NCBI RefSeq assembly: GCF_963455295.1
Contig: NZ_OY734020.1
Span: 2,294,001 to 2,358,000, forward strand
DNA length: 64,000 nt
DNA from: Candidatus Thiodiazotropha sp. CDECU1
GTDB lineage: Bacteria; Pseudomonadota; Gammaproteobacteria; Chromatiales; Chromatiaceae
Direction: 5' to 3'
The notes under the pieces were generated by a model, which made no database searches, was not told the DNA's origin, and worked only from the letters and a program-made list of their open reading frames with translations. Below are positions 61,838 through 64,000 of the stretch, in pieces; position 1 is the stretch's first letter, and the number at the start of each line of letters is the position of its first letter. A program made the position numbers and the translations under genes.

Positions 61838-63616
61838 CTACTTGTTCTGCTTGGGTGGCATGATTCTGGTTGCGTCATCGAACTCTTGTTCTGGTGCAAC
61901 CAGCTCCTGCACATCCTTATTCGGGGGCTCTTCGGTCACCTGTTCAATAGTGATGTTCGTAGAGTCATCGTCCCCATCGATAATTTGCGGGACAGTCTGT
62001 TGCTGTAGTTGATGCTGATACTCATCCCGCTGTTTCAGCAGTGTCTCCGCCATTCTGTTGTATTCCGAAAAGAGCAATCCCAATTCATCGTTCCGCTCTT
62101 TGCGGATCCTATAACCCAGGTTGCCATGATGCACATGGGCGATGGCACGCCTCAGAATCCTGATCGGTACGGTAATACCCGTCGCCAGTAAATAGGCGAC
62201 AATGACAACCGTCAGCACCACCGCGACCAGCAGTCCCAGCATGGTGTAAAAAGTGAGATCGGCGGCTGCGATCAGAGGTGTCTGAGACAGGCCAAGCTGA
62301 ACCTTGCCGATTTGTTTGTTTTGAAACACCAGCGGCGCTTGAAAATCGAACACCATCTCATTGTCCAGTTCTCTCTCGGAAATAATGATGCCATCATCTT
62401 CACGCAGTTTTTGCATGGCTTCAGGCGCTTGTAGTTTCTTACCCACCTCTTGAATGGAAGTGCTGGCGCGCAGGATCTTCTTATGATCGAGGATTCTGAG
62501 ATAGCTGATCTGTTGCCGCTGTTTGATTTCATGAACGAATGTTTCCAGCGCGACCCAGTCCTGGATGAGTACGGATTCGGCACTCTCCACTGCAATGAAT
62601 TCCGCTAGTGACCCCCCTGAATCGAGGGCTAATTCAATCATTGCATCCACCTGTTTTTGATACACCAGGTAAGATCCCAGAATCATGGCAATTGAGACTA
62701 CCGCCGCCATGACCGCGGTCCACTTGATCCGCAGCGGCAGAATATTTGACTCGTTGACGTGCTGCTGCTTTTCATCAATCTCATGCACCACGGTACGTAG
62801 TTCCGCGGCGAGTTCCTTACCCGACTGAAAACGCTGTTCAGGTTTCTTGTTAAGCAGTTTCTCGACAATCTTCTTCAGGCTTTGCGGAATCTCTCCTGTC
62901 TTGTCATCGATTGGCGGAGGTTCCTCTTGCACAATCTTCATCAGCAGGGAGGTCAGGGTCTCGGAAACGAAAGGTTTCTCCCCGGTAATGAGCTGATAGA
63001 GAATGACGCCGAGGGAAAACAGATCTGATCGTCCATCGACAGGAAATCCCTCGACCTGCTCGGGTGACATGTATTGTGGTGTTCCCAGGACCGCCCCCAT
63101 CCTGGTACGGTGCTCCTTGTTGGGCGAATCCACATGCGCGATGCCAAAGTCGGTAATACGGATCGTGTGGCCATCGTCAGGGGAGATGATATTACCCGGT
63201 TTAACATCCCGGTGTACGATGCCGCGATTATGGGAATAATCCAGTGCCTCCGCCAATTGGATGCCATACACCACCGCTTCTCTGACTGAAATCGGGGCAT
63301 TGGAGTCCATCATCTCTTCCAGTGTCCGCCCCTCGAGGAACTCCATCGCGATATAGGGCCCCTGCTCAACCTCACCAACATCGAAAATGGTGACAATATT
63401 GGGATGAGTGAGCTTTCCTGCGGCCTTGGCTTCTTGTAAAAACCGGTAACGATACTCAGGGTCCGCCGCTACCTCCCCGCGCAGGAGCTTGATTGCCAGG
63501 GTACGATTGATTTCCGGGTCGAATGCCTTGTAGACAATCGACATTGCCCCCTCACCGATCTCTTCGATCAGGTTGAATCTTCCAATCGTGTCAGGCATAG
63601 GCTTTTGATTGTCCAA
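61838..63616 (-). CDS. Transmembrane Ser/Thr kinase with periplasmic sensor and HAMP domain
   Basis: 592 residues. Cytoplasmic kinase domain 13-275: Gly loop GEGAMSIVY (21-29), Lys43, HRDVKPGN (136-143), DFG (157-159), APE-type SPEQ. Transmembrane helix about 298-320, an about 130-residue periplasmic sensor (VESAESVLIQDWVALETFV), second helix about 455-480, HAMP about 480-530, and a polar tail with DDATRIMPPK. The kinase at one end and HAMP at the other is an unusual layout: both face the cytoplasm. It starts the operon with the deacetylase and TPR lipoprotein, so control of wall or polysaccharide modification is likely. Confidence 0.9.
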   Translation of the reverse strand: MDNQKPMPDTIGRFNLIEEIGEGAMSIVYKAFDPEINRTLAIKLLRGEVAADPEYRYRFLQEAKAAGKLTHPNIVTIFDVGEVEQGPYIAMEFLEGRTLEEMMDSNAPISVREAVVYGIQLAEALDYSHNRGIVHRDVKPGNIISPDDGHTIRITDFGIAHVDSPNKEHRTRMGAVLGTPQYMSPEQVEGFPVDGRSDLFSLGVILYQLITGEKPFVSETLTSLLMKIVQEEPPPIDDKTGEIPQSLKKIVEKLLNKKPEQRFQSGKELAAELRTVVHEIDEKQQHVNESNILPLRIKWTAVMAAVVSIAMILGSYLVYQKQVDAMIELALDSGGSLAEFIAVESAESVLIQDWVALETFVHEIKQRQQISYLRILDHKKILRASTSIQEVGKKLQAPEAMQKLREDDGIIISERELDNEMVFDFQAPLVFQNKQIGKVQLGLSQTPLIAAADLTFYTMLGLLVAVVLTVVIVAYLLATGITVPIRILRRAIAHVHHGNLGYRIRKERNDELGLLFSEYNRMAETLLKQRDEYQHQLQQQTVPQIIDGDDDSTNITIEQVTEEPPNKDVQELVAPEQEFDDATRIMPPKQNK

Positions 63617-63839
63617 ATCCCTTCTCCTCCGTTACCGCTTCATCTGGGATAAGCAGCCCCACTCCAGGCATGCATATTCTTATGTCTCGTCTATGCTTAC
63701 CCTGATAAAGTGTAGCAAATGGTGGTCAATTAAATAAAATCGATATTGACGCCTACTCCATTCTTGGATTAACGTTCCTGAAACGCTGATCTGGTCAGGG
63801 GAATGAATTGGACTCAATAAAATAACAGCAGGCTAGCAG

Positions 63840-64000
63840 ATGAACGAAATCTTCGATATCCCAAGAATCCTTGAATTACGCAAGCTGACGAGGTCAATAT
63901 CGGATAAGATCGAAACCGATCTGAAAGGCTATCTATCCACGCTTGCGCCCCTGTTTTCTCCCGCGCCTATCCTGGGTGAGTACATGCGGGGCGGTTCCAA
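63840..64000 (+). CDS. Unknown protein, N-terminal part (cut by window end)
   Basis: 53 residues from ATG 63840 to the window edge, beginning MNEIFDIPRILELRKLTRSI, then helical (SDKIETDLKGYLSTLAPLFS) and PAPILGEYMRGGSK. Open and protein-like throughout. It is divergent from the kinase gene with 223 bases between starts. No family recognised from this part. Confidence 0.6.
   Translation, partial: MNEIFDIPRILELRKLTRSISDKIETDLKGYLSTLAPLFSPAPILGEYMRGGS

Overview
The window looks like a chromosomal segment of a free-living or symbiotic gammaproteobacterium. The predicted proteins resemble those of sulfur-oxidising Chromatiales-type bacteria (Sedimenticola / Thiodiazotropha-like); this is an inference from protein style, gene content and roughly 50 % GC, and no marker gene is present. 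I see no rRNA, tRNA, CRISPR array or transposase gene.

Layout. 1-5.5 kb: a truncated membrane sensor-like protein, two orphan phage-type tail-tube genes, and cell-wall and general genes (NlpC/P60 lipoprotein, DUF3179 protein, beta-carbonic anhydrase, SleB-like hydrolase). 6-22 kb: an envelope/signalling region. It holds a FecR-TPR-beta-barrel giant, a small lipoprotein, a predicted phosphodiesterase, a membrane Ser/Thr kinase, an esterase-like lipoprotein, a caspase-fold (C14) lipoprotein with Sel1 repeats and a long coiled coil, and two ASH-domain ('choice-of-anchor D') autotransporters. The autotransporters share a nearly identical 1.58-kb 3' half. 22-23.5 kb: YkgJ-type cysteine-cluster protein, GNAT acetyltransferase and a small membrane protein.

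23.5-54 kb: a complete type VI secretion system (T6SS). A leftward effector operon carries vgrG, a PAAR/DUF4150 protein with a C-terminal papain/C39-like domain, a probable immunity protein, an unknown protein, a DUF922-like metalloprotease and a DUF2169 adaptor. Divergent from it is a gene for a single-chain TssB-TssC-like sheath protein. The rightward core follows in the order tssA, tssB, tssC, hcp, tagJ, tssE, tssF, tssG, tssH(clpV), tagH(fha), tssJ, tssK, tssL(OmpA-fused), tssM, tagF, pppA and a LysM/TPR lipoprotein. TagJ, Fha, TagF and PppA point to an H1-T6SS-like, threonine-phosphorylation-controlled system. Kinase candidates lie at 11 kb and 62-63.6 kb; both carry a T-R-I motif that echoes a T-V-I motif at the TssL N-terminus.

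54-64 kb: a PA2779/PA2778-type pair (short membrane protein plus C39-like peptidase), a TauE/SafE permease, a fumarylacetoacetase-family enzyme, small membrane proteins, a leftward kinase/polysaccharide-deacetylase/TPR operon, and the start of an unknown gene cut by the window edge.

The most unusual items are the TssB-TssC-like fusion beside an otherwise complete T6SS, the 28-bp perfect inverted repeat inserted between hcp and tagJ, the PAAR-C39 effector module, the caspase/autotransporter pair with its homogenised barrel duplication, and the Gly-Gly motif in the PA2779-type protein next to a C39-like peptidase.
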